A DNA stretch of 64,000 nt, from positions 36,812 through 100,811 of the forward strand of contig JALQPE010002386.1 of assembly GCA_030407315.1 (NCBI GenBank), given 5' to 3'. The stretch is from Asparagopsis taxiformis. Taxonomy: Eukaryota > Rhodophyta > Florideophyceae > Bonnemaisoniales > Bonnemaisoniaceae. A program made the translations under genes and the position numbers. The notes under the pieces are model-generated. The model was not told the origin of the DNA and did not search any database. It saw nothing but the letters and a program-made list of their open reading frames with translations. Positions 20,661 to 31,016 of the stretch are shown piece by piece; positions within the stretch are counted from its first letter, which is position 1, and each line of letters starts with the position of its first letter.

Positions 20661-23600
20661 ATGGCTCAACAATCCCCCAACGCTTTCGACCGCCAGGTGC
20701 GCTCTGCCAGCCGCCGTGACAACGATTCTCCCACTCCTTCTCCCTCTCCTTCTCCCTCTCCTTCTCCTTCTCTGGCCCCCCCTGTCCCCATGGACGTTTG
20801 CGAAGCTGCTGCAGCGCTGACCCAGCTCAGCCCAGCACCTAAGCCCGTCCCCTCCCCCCCTTCCGCTTCCGATCCCGCGGTTGTCCCGACAATCGACGCT
20901 GGCGTTCCCGCAACTCCGCTTCCGGCTCAATCTGCCGAAGCGGCGCCAGCCGTCGAGGGATCTGGTGCTCCTCTGCCTAGCTCGCCTGCTCCGGACATGA
21001 TCATCGCGTCCGGCAGCGACTTGGCAGAGGATGCGGAGAAGGTCGATGATCACAACGCTCGTGACATCGTACCGAACAAGCCTCTCCGCAGCACCAGGCT
21101 GGCCTACCCTGGCACAGTGCCCATCCCGGTGGATGTGGACTACGACATAAGTCCGGAGAGCTGCCGAAACATTCCAGTCTTCATTTCCCCCTGGATGTTT
21201 CTCCTCCGGCAGTCGTGTCCAGGGTGGTCAGGCCGCATCGCGTTGATGAGTTGAAGAAAACGTTTCTCACTCAGGGATTTTCCGTGATTGCTTCACGCGT
21301 GTCCGTCTGCGAGGTGATTGATTCCAATGCAAAAGTACGACTGCAATATGTCGATGGATCTCACCGAGTGACCGCGTTGAAGGCCATTCTCGAGTCGGCT
21401 GGACCTGCTCCTGCGAAGGACAGTCCAGAGTGGGAGGAGTTTGTCAAGTCTGACATCTACCGTCGCTTTGGAACTATTCCAGTCGACTTTCTCCTCCCAC
21501 CGACTCGGCTTGGCCGGGATGTCTTCTGCTCCGAAGAAGTACTCCCGCTTTCACGGCTGATGAACTTCCACACCCACAATGTCAGCGAGGTAACAGTTGC
21601 TGACAATGTGTGCTCTGTGATGGAGTTCATCAATATCCACCGCCTGGGAAAGAAGAAGATCGAGCCGACCGTTCAATACATTAAAGAACGGAAAGCGCTG
21701 AGCTGGATTCGTCCGAGACAGCTCATGCGCTACGTCTCGATCGCGCGAGGGTTCAAGACCATTGAAAGCCCTGCTTTCAAATACTGGTCGAGCATCCCGA
21801 ACAGGCCGGAGTTCGTGCAGTTTCTCTTCGACGAGGATCTGGCTGGGTGTACGGTGAACTTGTTGTTCAATGGGTCGTTCAGGAGTGCTCCGGATGTGCA
21901 GAAGTGTTTCATCCTGGAGATGACGGCGCGCTACACTTGTAGCCGTCGGTCGGCCGGGCTGAAACCGTACTCGGTTGGTACCATTGGGCAGGAATGGATT
22001 GCTGGTTTGTTGGAAATCTTCGGGTACGTGAAGGAGGTGGCCGAGTACTGGAACGTGTCGGATGTGTTGAGGATGCTGGATGGGTCAATTCCCAGCGGGG
22101 TGACCCGAGCAAGAGCTTCGACATTCGCTCGCGCGTTGTCGAAGTTCTTGCTCAGATGGTCCCCAAGAAGGGGTGCTGGGCAGACTTCCGTCCCAAGGAA
22201 GGCCCCCCCGATGGTTACAGTTACGAAAAATATTTTCCCCGTAAGAAGTCTGTCTTCGGGAAGGACGCCAGGAAAATGCTCCTGCGCGTCACTGGGTACC
22301 GCGACATGATTATGCGGAAACGCTTTCACGCGATGTACCCAGACATCCCACATGCTGCGCTCCCAGCCACATGTGGTGATGATGCCCCCATCCCTTCCTC
22401 TTCCAATTCCTTGCCCATCCCTTCATCCTCCATTCCTTTGCCCCCACCACCTCAACTGGAATCTTCCAGCAATTCCGAGGTTGCCCCTGTTCCTGTCTCT
22501 ACCCCTGCCGTGTCGGCATCCTCCCCTGCGGTGACCCCGGTCAAGCCGACTGCGCGTGGTCCCCAGGATGGCAGCGAACGCTCTGGTCCAGTTTCCCACG
22601 CCGGGACTGGTACCCCCAACCGTCCTGTCCAAGCCGCGCAGGAGCAGGTCTCACCGGCTTCGCAGCCTGAGCCTGCGACTCCGGCTGCCGAGCAGCACCC
22701 TGCTGCTCCGGCCCCCGCTGTCGAAGCTTCCCGTTCTGCATCTGCTAGCAGTTCGGGAAGCTCCAGCGATGACAGTTTCGTCCCTTCACCATCCGGTGGG
22801 GTTGGACAGAAGACGGTTGCGAGGATTTCGACGGAGGGCCCTACTCCCGAGAATGTGGTCGAGGGCAGCAGTGCGAAGGGCGGTGCAGATCCTGACGAAG
22901 ATGTCATTGAAGTCAGTGATTCTGCACCGCCCGGAGTGGAAACTTCTGGGAGGAAAGTGATGCCCAGAAGGAGTACCCGCCTGCAAGCGAGTCGTTCCGG
23001 TCGTGGTGGAACGGCGGGTGGTGCTGTGGAGGTCGTCGAGCTGGAGAGCGCCCCCGAGGATGCGGGTGAAAACTCCATCCTCGGGAAGCGTAACTTGGAA
23101 GCGCTTCTGCGACGCCCGAGCCTTCTACCAAAAAGAGAAGGCTCGGTGAGACTTCATCAAAGTCGTCGTCAAAGAAATCCAAGTCGGCTTCCCGAGGTCG
23201 CTCTCGGGAGCCGGTTCTCCAGTTCGACGACGCCCAGGAGAATCCCATTCCCGACAGTATCGTCGATGAGAATGTGGCCGCCGTTCTCCCCAGCGCAATT
23301 GCGTCTGGCAGCCGGATGAAGTACTATATGGAAAGTACGACGGTGGAGACGGTTCGGGCGGAAATGAGGGCGGCAGCATTCCAGGCAGCTGCATCGCCGG
23401 GTGCTGAGGATACGGTGGTGGACAGGTACTTTGCGGTGAAGAAGGCATTGTTGGAAAACTTGGGGGTTATTGTTATGGAAGGCCTGTTGGCATCGTCCAC
23501 GGCTGGTAATGCGACGCATGAGTTGTTCGGTCACTTCGCTAGGCAGTTCCCGCTGGTTGAGGAGGTTGAAAAACCCTCCCAGCAGTCTGATTCTAACGAT

Positions 23601-24304
23601 GACGACAGGGAGCCACAGGACGAGCCGCCAGCTTTCGCAAAGCCCGGCTTCGATCCTTCGCCGTGGCAGTTCATCCACAACGTGGGTGATGCGAAGGACC
23701 GCATCGATGGTGGTCGTGGGCGCCTCTCTCTGCCGCGGCGTGAGTTGTGCGACAAGTTGGAGGAGGGGAATTTGGAGATGTATAAGAACAAGTTGGTGGC
23801 AGAGCTTGCTCTTGGTGTTTGTGCGGAGTTCTTGAAGTTGGGAATGGAGGGTGAGGATCCTGTCTTCTTCCCGAAGACAGGATTGCGGCTGCTTCTTACA
23901 GCAGATGGGGCTGCGGACCAGGATGGGCACACGGACTTCAAGGTATCGACGAATAGTGTTGGAAGTCCTACCAGTCTCCATCATATTTCATGATGTCGAG
24001 CGGAGCCGATGGGTTCTCTATAGTAGCTGCCCCTTATAGTCATGTATGCCTGGCCAATCCGGACGCCGATATGTGGAAGGTTCCCCCTCTCATCTTTTGG
24101 GTGCCACCCTATTCCGTATTGGTTGGTCGCGGTGACCTTTACCATTACGGGGTCGGCTTCAGCCGAGGAGATCTTCCTGCAGGCGAGAAGTTAGTCTATG
24201 GCCTGCCCACGCGCGGCCACATCTACTTGAAGACGGAGAAGGACGTCCTCACGGACCACATCCACACCGTCGAATATTACAAGTACGATAGGAGCAATAG
24301 ATAG
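20661..24304 (+). pseudogene. Paralogue of the ParB/dioxygenase gene with four frame breaks
   Basis: The ATG at 20661 (MAQQSPNAFDRQ) opens a Pro/Ser/Ala-rich N-terminus. The ParB-like block follows in a second frame (VVRPHRVDELKKTF, then VDGSHRVTALKAI). A Ser/Pro/Thr-rich linker lies in a third frame from about 22105. A fourth frame from about 23130 carries the start of the oxygenase-like domain, including SRMKYYMEST and GHTDF. A fifth from about 23967 has SPSYFMMSSGADGF and DLYHYGVGF and ends at 24304. The HxD and distal His of the intact neighbour are both kept. All four breaks (near 21180, 22105, 23130 and 23967) shift the frame the same way, as if one base were missing each time; three are next to runs of C, G or A. 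The gene may thus be intact in the organism. Overall it is more GC-rich than its paralogue. Confidence 0.7.
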
Positions 24305-24774
24305 CATATCAGAAGTATTAAAACCTATACTACTGTTCCCTGCTATAAAGTTCTGTCTTTCTCATCTCAACATTGTTACCTTAGCCCATTTTTCAGTTCT
24401 CATCTATACATCTGTCCTTCATCTCATAGTTTAGTGCTACTCAGCAGATTGCTTGCTACTTTTTAATATTAGTCTACAACGTTGTATGATTTTACTAGCT
24501 AGGCCGTAGGGGGAGACTAGTTTCAACCCTTGACAACGCGCAGATTTCGACTACGAGAGCCGTCACTGTGATAAATTATTGGTAGAATTTTCGTCTATCT
24601 TCCCACCTACACTAGGCTACCTATATATATACAGGGTATAACCTGAACAGAGACCACGTGAGGTAAAATACTCCTGAGAGCTGCTCACAGCCGTACAGAC
24701 CTTTGCTGAGCAATTTACCCGACTTCACACTTCGCTTCTCACCTTTACCAAGATGGGAGAAGGACGAAACTCCC
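24305..24774. other. Downstream region without a gene
   Basis: AT-rich stretch after the ParB/dioxygenase paralogue; no gene, hairpin terminator or known repeat was identified before the next palindromic array. Confidence 0.45.
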
Positions 24775-25125
24775 TGCTGCTTACAGCCGAAGCCGTTTAC
24801 CAGGGTTCCTTACAGCAAAGTCATCGTAACGATGACTTTGCTGTAAGGAACCGTTTCCTTGCAGTGGCCAAGAATTTTTTACCGGGTAAAAAATCAGCAA
24901 GAAATTTACCGGGTAAAAAAATTGTGGCCGCTGTAATGATTTGCTTTCTTACAGCAAAGTCATCGTACGATGACTTTGCTGTAAGAAAACGTTTCATTAC
25001 AGCGGCCACAATTTTTTTACCCGGTAAAGAAATCATGGCTGCTGTAATGATTTGTTTTCTTACAGCAAAGTCATCGTAACGATGACTTTGCTGTCAGCAT
25101 CCCCGGTAAACGGCCCGCACTGTAA
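24775..25125. repeat. Compound palindromic array, copy 6
   Basis: The left end module (CTTACAGCCGAAGCCGTTTACCAGGG, split here by description) leads into three 39-bp palindromes, one lacking a single central base (24950s), alternating with ACCGGGTAAAAAA blocks. The right end module is altered to CCGGTAAACGGCCCG. This is the last array in the window and lies about 280 bp from the 3' end of the ParB-methyltransferase-SET gene. Confidence 0.9.
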
Positions 25126-25400
25126 TGGGGTGACTGCTTCTCCTACATCGCTCTCTTACTGGTGTTCTACATGCTGCGTTGCTACACAATTTCGCACTCA
25201 CATCTTTCTAGTTTCTCTCCTTTCGTATCCATAGGTATAGCAGTAGAAAAGTGGATAGTTTGCACTCCAGGCCGCAGATGCCTTCCTGCAGTCATGTCAC
25301 GATTGTTGTAGTGTAGTCTATAATATCTAGCGCTCTTGGAAGATGATGCACAGTCTATTGTCTCTGTCAATGCGTGTTTACTCAAATCTATCAAAGTAGC

Positions 25401-28400
25401 TCAGTTAGCTGGCCAATATTTTCTACCATAGTCAGCAAATATCTCCTCATCAGCTTCAACGTCTCTGGTCAGAACGACCTTGACAGCATGGGGATTCTTG
25501 ATATTTGAAGCAAAGTCCGGTTTGTCTATGGCATCGCCTTGTCGAAACTCGGCTGACTGTGTTCGACTCACCTCGGTCGCTTTCTCCGTTCCGTCAATGA
25601 CCCGACAATCATTGAGGTAGCTGGTACAATTATAGACCGCTGGAACGAGCCAGACCTTCCGAACAGGTGCACCCCTCCCTATGTACGTGGTTTCCAATTC
25701 CATGTTGTAGTCCTGGAACCTCTCTCCTGTGCACCCAAATCCTTCCGGGCCGTACATCACTGATCTCTGCGGTTCCGAGTCTCGAATCTTCGCATAGAAA
25801 ATCGTCCCGTTGTACCAGCCAATGACCGTCCCCTTCTTCAGTTTCTTCGCCGCGAATACGCCAAACCCACCACCTCTTACCTCCGATTGCGAAACATAGA
25901 CACCGTAGAATGCGGCATCAGCAGCCAGAATCGCGTCCGGGTCTATGCTCCAAAACGAGTGCATGTCCTCGGCCGGCCACTGGTCCATAGGCACCCCGCT
26001 CAATCTGTGAAGCATAGACCCGTCCTTCTTCATTGACGCAACGAACACAAGCAGATGGTTCGGCAATGCTGTCACAGCAGGTAAACCTTCTGGTGCATCT
26101 GAGATGTGCTTCTGACGAAGCCTTGGAGCTTTTCCTGTGACCGGTACCGACTCGTCCCCAAGAATACTCTCCACCTCACGCTGCAAGATCCCCCCATATC
26201 GCCCGGCTTTCACCTCACTGACGAAAGCATGCAGTATCCACTCCTGCGATGCATCGTGGCACCTTTTTTCCTTCTCACACCCAATGAACCGACGATACGT
26301 ACCATCCCTCAACGTCATACACGCTATGGCTGTGCTGTATGTTCCCGAGAAGAAATCCATCACGATATCGTTCTGCTTCGAAAATCGTTCCAGAAGCTCA
26401 CGAAGAGTGGTCAACGCCTTCTGCTCATGGCGCAGTCGGTTGTTCTGCCCATCGTATTGAGCTTCACCAGCCGACAACCTCGGAACGTTGTCAATCGCGT
26501 TGGTGAACCCAGGGTGCCTCGATATGTCCGGATTGTGCAACCTGTAATCCACCATATCGTATGCAGCCATACCCTTCCCCCGCTTATACGCATGGATAAC
26601 GAAATCGTGCATATTATGCAGTGTGCACGTTTTCGTCGATGGATTGGACGTAAAGCTGTGTGGTCGGCGAGATAGCACGACTGGAACACTGTCCACAATC
26701 ATCTTGCCAGGCTCGGCATTTCTGATTGCATCCATCCATGCCACGAGTTGGCGCACGCTGGAATAGATTAGAGCATGACCGCCAGGCCGAAGAACTCGAA
26801 CTATTTCACACGCAACACTCGCCAACTCTTCCGGCTCCAGAATATCGTACTCCGAGTTTTCTCTGCCGCCTTCCCGCCTCGTGTTGAATGGAGGATCAGT
26901 GAGCACAAGCTGAACACTGTCCTCCAACACGCCATCTTCCAGGAAACTAATTTTGTCCTCCACCTCTTTGGCTACATCAGTGGCGTCACAATTCACAGTG
27001 TGAATGTAACGCCCCATCACAGCTTCCAGCTTGGTGACATATTCTGGCTTGGTTTCCTTTCCGACGTCAACGAGCGGTGCTTCTGTAGGCGATACAGTGT
27101 CAACCTCCATAGCGTCATCCTCGGCCGCACCTTCTCTTGTTGCTGTTTCGCTAGCAACCGCCGCATTATCGTCCTCTCCACCACCGCGCTCCAGCCTAGC
27201 CTTCTTCCTCTGTGGCTCCAGACTATCCTCTTCTATATCCTCGCTGCCATTGTTTGGCACTGCTGCGGATATTTCCATCTGCGCAGGTGCACCTTCAAGG
27301 ATGCCAGGCTCGGGCGTATCCTCAAGACTGTGCAACTCATCCATGGTCAGAGGAAGCTTTCGTTGCTCTCGGGTTCGCAATAACCAAGCCTTCAGCCTCC
27401 TCTGACCATCCAGGGCATGAGACGTGTTCAACTTGGCTCGCATGAACGAGTTCAAGCCGAACTTGTCAGGAGTGTCGAAAAGCAAGGCTCGAAGTCTCTG
27501 CATCAGCTGACCACGCTCGGCGAACACATTCACCTCAGTGACACATTGGCGTATCGACAGCAGGAAGGCGCTTGTCAATGATCGCAGCCTTGCATCCACA
27601 GCCACTGGAAGGTCGGCACAGAACCCGTTTTCACTGTCTACAGTTTTCGGGACAATGGTCAGGTTTTTCCGATGCTCCTCGACCGCGCAGCCATCAGACC
27701 GATTCGGGAGTGACCTGAAGCAAAGGCTCGCAGGATCGAATACCATGAACGGCCAGCACATCGATTCAACATCCTCATACCCCAACACTCTTGCCCCGGT
27801 ATCCCACGCAGCTAACACACGGTCGACAACAAATCCAAGCTGGTTGGCTTGCGCACTGGATGTTGCAATTCCAACCATTCCACCACCACCAATGGCCCCG
27901 GATGTGGCTCTGGCCCGCCTAGATGGCGCACTGCCCATCTCCTTACTGCGAATAGCCAAGATACACTGGCACATCATAACCATCAGCCTCCTGAACCGCT
28001 TCTGGCTAGCCTGCAAAGAATCTTGCATGTCGGATGTAGCGCCGTCCAGAAAGTACCTGCTCGAAAGCAGTTCGCGGTTCAGTGGAGAGGACAATTCTCC
28101 GCGGGGTGTCTTGCCAAACATTTCGACGGCACGAGAACTAGTCACCCCCACCTGTTTCGGAAACTCAACCATCCTCGGAGAATCACCCATCTCTGCATTG
28201 AGTCCCCATGCATGACAAAACATTTGCCACAGACGCAAATCAATCGCACTCGAATCTTCTGCTCGGTGATACGGCCGAAGCACAGCCAGGATAGACATGC
28301 ATGAGCTGTACTGCGGTTTACCACTCAGGCTTGAAGCAATTTGGCCGCTTGGATCGCAGGATTTGATCCAGCCCAACACATCGGCCATCCTCACAGACGA

Positions 28401-28868
28401 AATATGAGCGTACTTGTCCTTTCCGTTTTGGACCCAGTACTCGTCTCTGAGATCAACGGCGATCATCAGATACTCAACAAACATCATGCGCCTTTGCAGG
28501 CCTGCAATGTCGTTGGATGTCGTCGCTCTCACACGGTCCAGCACAACAGCAGTACTGCTGTTGGTGTCCGCCACGATAGACTCTTCTCGCATAGGAATCG
28601 TAACGCCAGGAGGAAAGACGCCCTTCTCCATTCCACGTACAATTGCCATGCAGCGGTGCGCTCCATCCAATATCTCCAGAACGCCTTCTCGAAACCTGCC
28701 AGTCACGGGATGAGCTGTGTCATAACCGCTGTTGCGAATGCTCTCCATGAGCGCTTCCACATGACTTGCATCAACATCGCGAATCGATACGAATTTGCTG
28801 ACTTGATTGGGGTCGATGAACACCCATCCGTCGTGCTTTTCACCGTGATTGTGGAACGTTCCTTCCAT
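25401..28868 (-). CDS. ParB-like domain + amino DNA methyltransferase + SET domain fusion
   Basis: An intact 1,155-residue frame; the ATG at 28868 is the first in frame. Residues 12-110 are ParB/sulfiredoxin-like (VFIDPNQVSKFV, then VEALMESIRNSGYD and EILDGAHRCMAIV). The middle is helical, then a disordered acidic linker (about 525-600) carries a basic QRKKARLER patch. Residues about 625-890 form a beta-class amino methyltransferase: motif IV DPPF at about 658-661 precedes the SAM-binding motif I, VMDFFSGTYSTA, at about 836-847. This permuted order is typical of bacterial N6-adenine or N4-cytosine enzymes (N6_N4_Mtase family). Residues about 980-1152 are SET-like: GGGFGVFA, NCTSYLNDC and DEEIFADYG stand where lysine methyltransferases have their SAM and catalytic motifs. 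The TSYLNDC block departs from the usual NHSC, so lysine methylation is unproven. The combination suggests a reader-writer acting on DNA and chromatin. Confidence 0.78.
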   Translation of the reverse strand: MEGTFHNHGEKHDGWVFIDPNQVSKFVSIRDVDASHVEALMESIRNSGYDTAHPVTGRFREGVLEILDGAHRCMAIVRGMEKGVFPPGVTIPMREESIVADTNSSTAVVLDRVRATTSNDIAGLQRRMMFVEYLMIAVDLRDEYWVQNGKDKYAHISSVRMADVLGWIKSCDPSGQIASSLSGKPQYSSCMSILAVLRPYHRAEDSSAIDLRLWQMFCHAWGLNAEMGDSPRMVEFPKQVGVTSSRAVEMFGKTPRGELSSPLNRELLSSRYFLDGATSDMQDSLQASQKRFRRLMVMMCQCILAIRSKEMGSAPSRRARATSGAIGGGGMVGIATSSAQANQLGFVVDRVLAAWDTGARVLGYEDVESMCWPFMVFDPASLCFRSLPNRSDGCAVEEHRKNLTIVPKTVDSENGFCADLPVAVDARLRSLTSAFLLSIRQCVTEVNVFAERGQLMQRLRALLFDTPDKFGLNSFMRAKLNTSHALDGQRRLKAWLLRTREQRKLPLTMDELHSLEDTPEPGILEGAPAQMEISAAVPNNGSEDIEEDSLEPQRKKARLERGGGEDDNAAVASETATREGAAEDDAMEVDTVSPTEAPLVDVGKETKPEYVTKLEAVMGRYIHTVNCDATDVAKEVEDKISFLEDGVLEDSVQLVLTDPPFNTRREGGRENSEYDILEPEELASVACEIVRVLRPGGHALIYSSVRQLVAWMDAIRNAEPGKMIVDSVPVVLSRRPHSFTSNPSTKTCTLHNMHDFVIHAYKRGKGMAAYDMVDYRLHNPDISRHPGFTNAIDNVPRLSAGEAQYDGQNNRLRHEQKALTTLRELLERFSKQNDIVMDFFSGTYSTAIACMTLRDGTYRRFIGCEKEKRCHDASQEWILHAFVSEVKAGRYGGILQREVESILGDESVPVTGKAPRLRQKHISDAPEGLPAVTALPNHLLVFVASMKKDGSMLHRLSGVPMDQWPAEDMHSFWSIDPDAILAADAAFYGVYVSQSEVRGGGFGVFAAKKLKKGTVIGWYNGTIFYAKIRDSEPQRSVMYGPEGFGCTGERFQDYNMELETTYIGRGAPVRKVWLVPAVYNCTSYLNDCRVIDGTEKATEVSRTQSAEFRQGDAIDKPDFASNIKNPHAVKVVLTRDVEADEEIFADYGRKYWPAN

Positions 28869-29381
28869 GGCGAACAAAGGTAGAGTTTTTAAGAAAGGGA
28901 TAGTTGGTTGCTGCTTGACCAGGGTGGCGCAAAGCAGAAGTTGGTTGTTTAAAACAAAGTGTCAGCGAGTGGTAGCACTTCGGTGGCTGTTTCCTTTCCA
29001 CCCCTGTCCGAACCTTTACAAGATAACTACATCGACTGTTAGCTCAATAATCAATGTAATACTAAAGTAATACTCAAAATATTTTTCCATGCAATTTATT
29101 GGGCCCCGTAACATCTCTAAGCGTATCTTTGTAGTCCAATCGTATGCATCCGACATTCACTTCTAGAACGATTATTCACATCAAATTTTATGCTGCAATC
29201 AGTTCATGGCAGACATCATCCACACTGACGTGTCAATTTTGTCAATTGTCCATTCTATTTCTACACCACCTAAACATCTCTTCTCGACCTTTCCAATCCT
29301 CCTAGTATATACTACTCTTTAGCAGAAGGTAACGGTTAGGCTTTCACTAATACAACAATTCTATCCCATAGCTATCCCAAC
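28869..29381. other. Divergent intergenic region
   Basis: About 510 bp separate the minus-strand ParB-methyltransferase-SET gene from the plus-strand gene at 29382. Both promoters should lie here, but no TATA box or operator is clear enough to report. Confidence 0.5.
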
Positions 29382-30743
29382 ATGCTTCCTCTCGCTCCAA
29401 ACGACGTTATAGAAGTTCAATGGGAACTTCGGCCGTTTGGGAGGAAACGAAAAATTGTGTGGTGGTCTGCAATCGTCAAGGAAATTACTCAGGTCAAGAC
29501 TGAAACAGACCCATTCCTCCATGCATTGCTCGAATACAAAGCTGAATATGGTTTCGACTCTACCCTTTCTCAAGTCAAGATTTCAGATCGTAACGAGCTC
29601 GTCGACAAGGATTCCGGAAGGGTTCTCCCGTGGCGAAGTGGTGAGCTTCGCAGTATGGACTCACCTGCATCCCCAGCAGAGAGAGACCCGGACTACGGCA
29701 TTGACCACACTCGCCACCGCCACCGCGGCATCCTTCAAGATTGCACTGCGGATCAAATGAAGAAGACCATAGCAGAAATGCTGGCAAGATTGGAAAAGCT
29801 GGAGTCAGCTGCCAAACATCCTCTTCCCCCTCCATTCGATTCCAACAGCTCCATGACCTCCTCTGCTCTGACTGTATGTAGCATTCTGTTTCAGAAGCTT
29901 GGTGTGTACACGGACAAGCCCCTCTCCCTCCGGATGACAAAATCCGAGCACTCCAGGGGAATGCGACAAACATCGCAAGAAGAAATCAGAGTACAGGCTG
30001 ACTGCTCCCTTGCTCAATTCCGCACTATTGCCATTCAATGCAAGGCGAAAGAGAATCGTGACGTTCTCTTCCTGCCGTCCTTTGAGGACATCACCTTTCC
30101 CTCTGGAAATGAGTCGGATCTTTCCATCATTTTCCCCACCTTTCAGGCACTATGTGACTCCATAGGTACCTCGCAACACGGGTTCCAGAAAATATTGGTG
30201 AAGAGCAGGGCGGAACGCGATGGAGGCAGCTCATCGATTGTCCGAATTTTAGGAAATCTAGTCGACGTTGATTGCTCTCATGATGCTCCTTCTTCCGCAT
30301 TTCTCGTCGGCTCATCTGCTTACGTCCTGTCCAGCCCAGACCAACGTATGACAGTTCTTTGCAGAGACTCCTACGAGTTTGACCATGTCAACAATACATT
30401 TTTACATCCCCTATGTCTTAGCCAACTATCACAGTCTAGCATCGTGGACTCTTTCCACCTACGTGATAAGGCTACTGTTACTTATGGAGCAACGTTTTCG
30501 TTACTGTGGAGACGTATTCAGCGCCGAGCTTGTTACAGCACTTTCCAGCCTCTATCAACCGCAGAGACGTTTGGTACACTACATCTACGCTTACCTTGCT
30601 GTATTTTCAGTGGTACTACTATATGCCAGGAGCTTGAAGACATTGGCTATGAGGCTATCTCTCGTCTTGGCTTCAATGCGGATTCAGACACTACCCACCC
30701 ACCCTCTCCTCCACCTGCCACCTGCAGTCCGGAGCAAAAATGA
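29382..30743 (+). CDS. Unknown protein with WW-A-V-EI N-terminal domain and coiled coil
   Basis: The ATG at 29382 opens a 453-residue frame I do not recognise as a family. The first 75 residues (VIEVQWELRPFGRKRK, then VWWSAIVKEI and later NELVD) align by eye with the start of the Sel1 gene at 4187 (VEVLW, WWKACVLEIW, GKLVD), so the two share a small, perhaps Tudor-like or other beta-barrel domain. A coiled coil follows (about residues 125-145, MKKTIAEMLARLEKLES). The rest has no motif I can name. The 3' third (from 30290) was caught in a tandem triplication, leaving fragments at 33247 and 36206. The gene at 32543 runs towards it from the other strand, so the two are convergent. It could belong to a mobile element with that gene. 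Confidence 0.6.
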   Translation: MLPLAPNDVIEVQWELRPFGRKRKIVWWSAIVKEITQVKTETDPFLHALLEYKAEYGFDSTLSQVKISDRNELVDKDSGRVLPWRSGELRSMDSPASPAERDPDYGIDHTRHRHRGILQDCTADQMKKTIAEMLARLEKLESAAKHPLPPPFDSNSSMTSSALTVCSILFQKLGVYTDKPLSLRMTKSEHSRGMRQTSQEEIRVQADCSLAQFRTIAIQCKAKENRDVLFLPSFEDITFPSGNESDLSIIFPTFQALCDSIGTSQHGFQKILVKSRAERDGGSSSIVRILGNLVDVDCSHDAPSSAFLVGSSAYVLSSPDQRMTVLCRDSYEFDHVNNTFLHPLCLSQLSQSSIVDSFHLRDKATVTYGATFSLLWRRIQRRACYSTFQPLSTAETFGTLHLRLPCCIFSGTTICQELEDIGYEAISRLGFNADSDTTHPPSPPPATCSPEQK

Positions 30744-31016
30744 TAAAGCACACCTATCCGTAGTTATCCTGTTCCTGGGTATTCCATTCTAGAGCTCCTG
30801 TGGCCATCAATTTCTAGTAAAGACGGATACCCTCGCCCCTTCCTACTTCGACTATTCCACTACCTGTCTCTGCGCTTTTCCTTCGACTTGACACTATCGT
30901 CTGACTGGTTTCCTGATGTCTCGCATCTATCTACTTCCATCTATTACAAAATTCACCTCAACAGAAATTTTATTTCTTCATTCTTCGTCTACTACACCGA
31001 AACTGGTTTCATCCGA

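Noticed and set aside
21170..21215. Short intron explaining the frame change in the ParB/dioxygenase paralogue
   Set aside because: The possible GT-AG pairs here are under 50 bp and do not restore the required frame; a lost base beside the run of C fits better.
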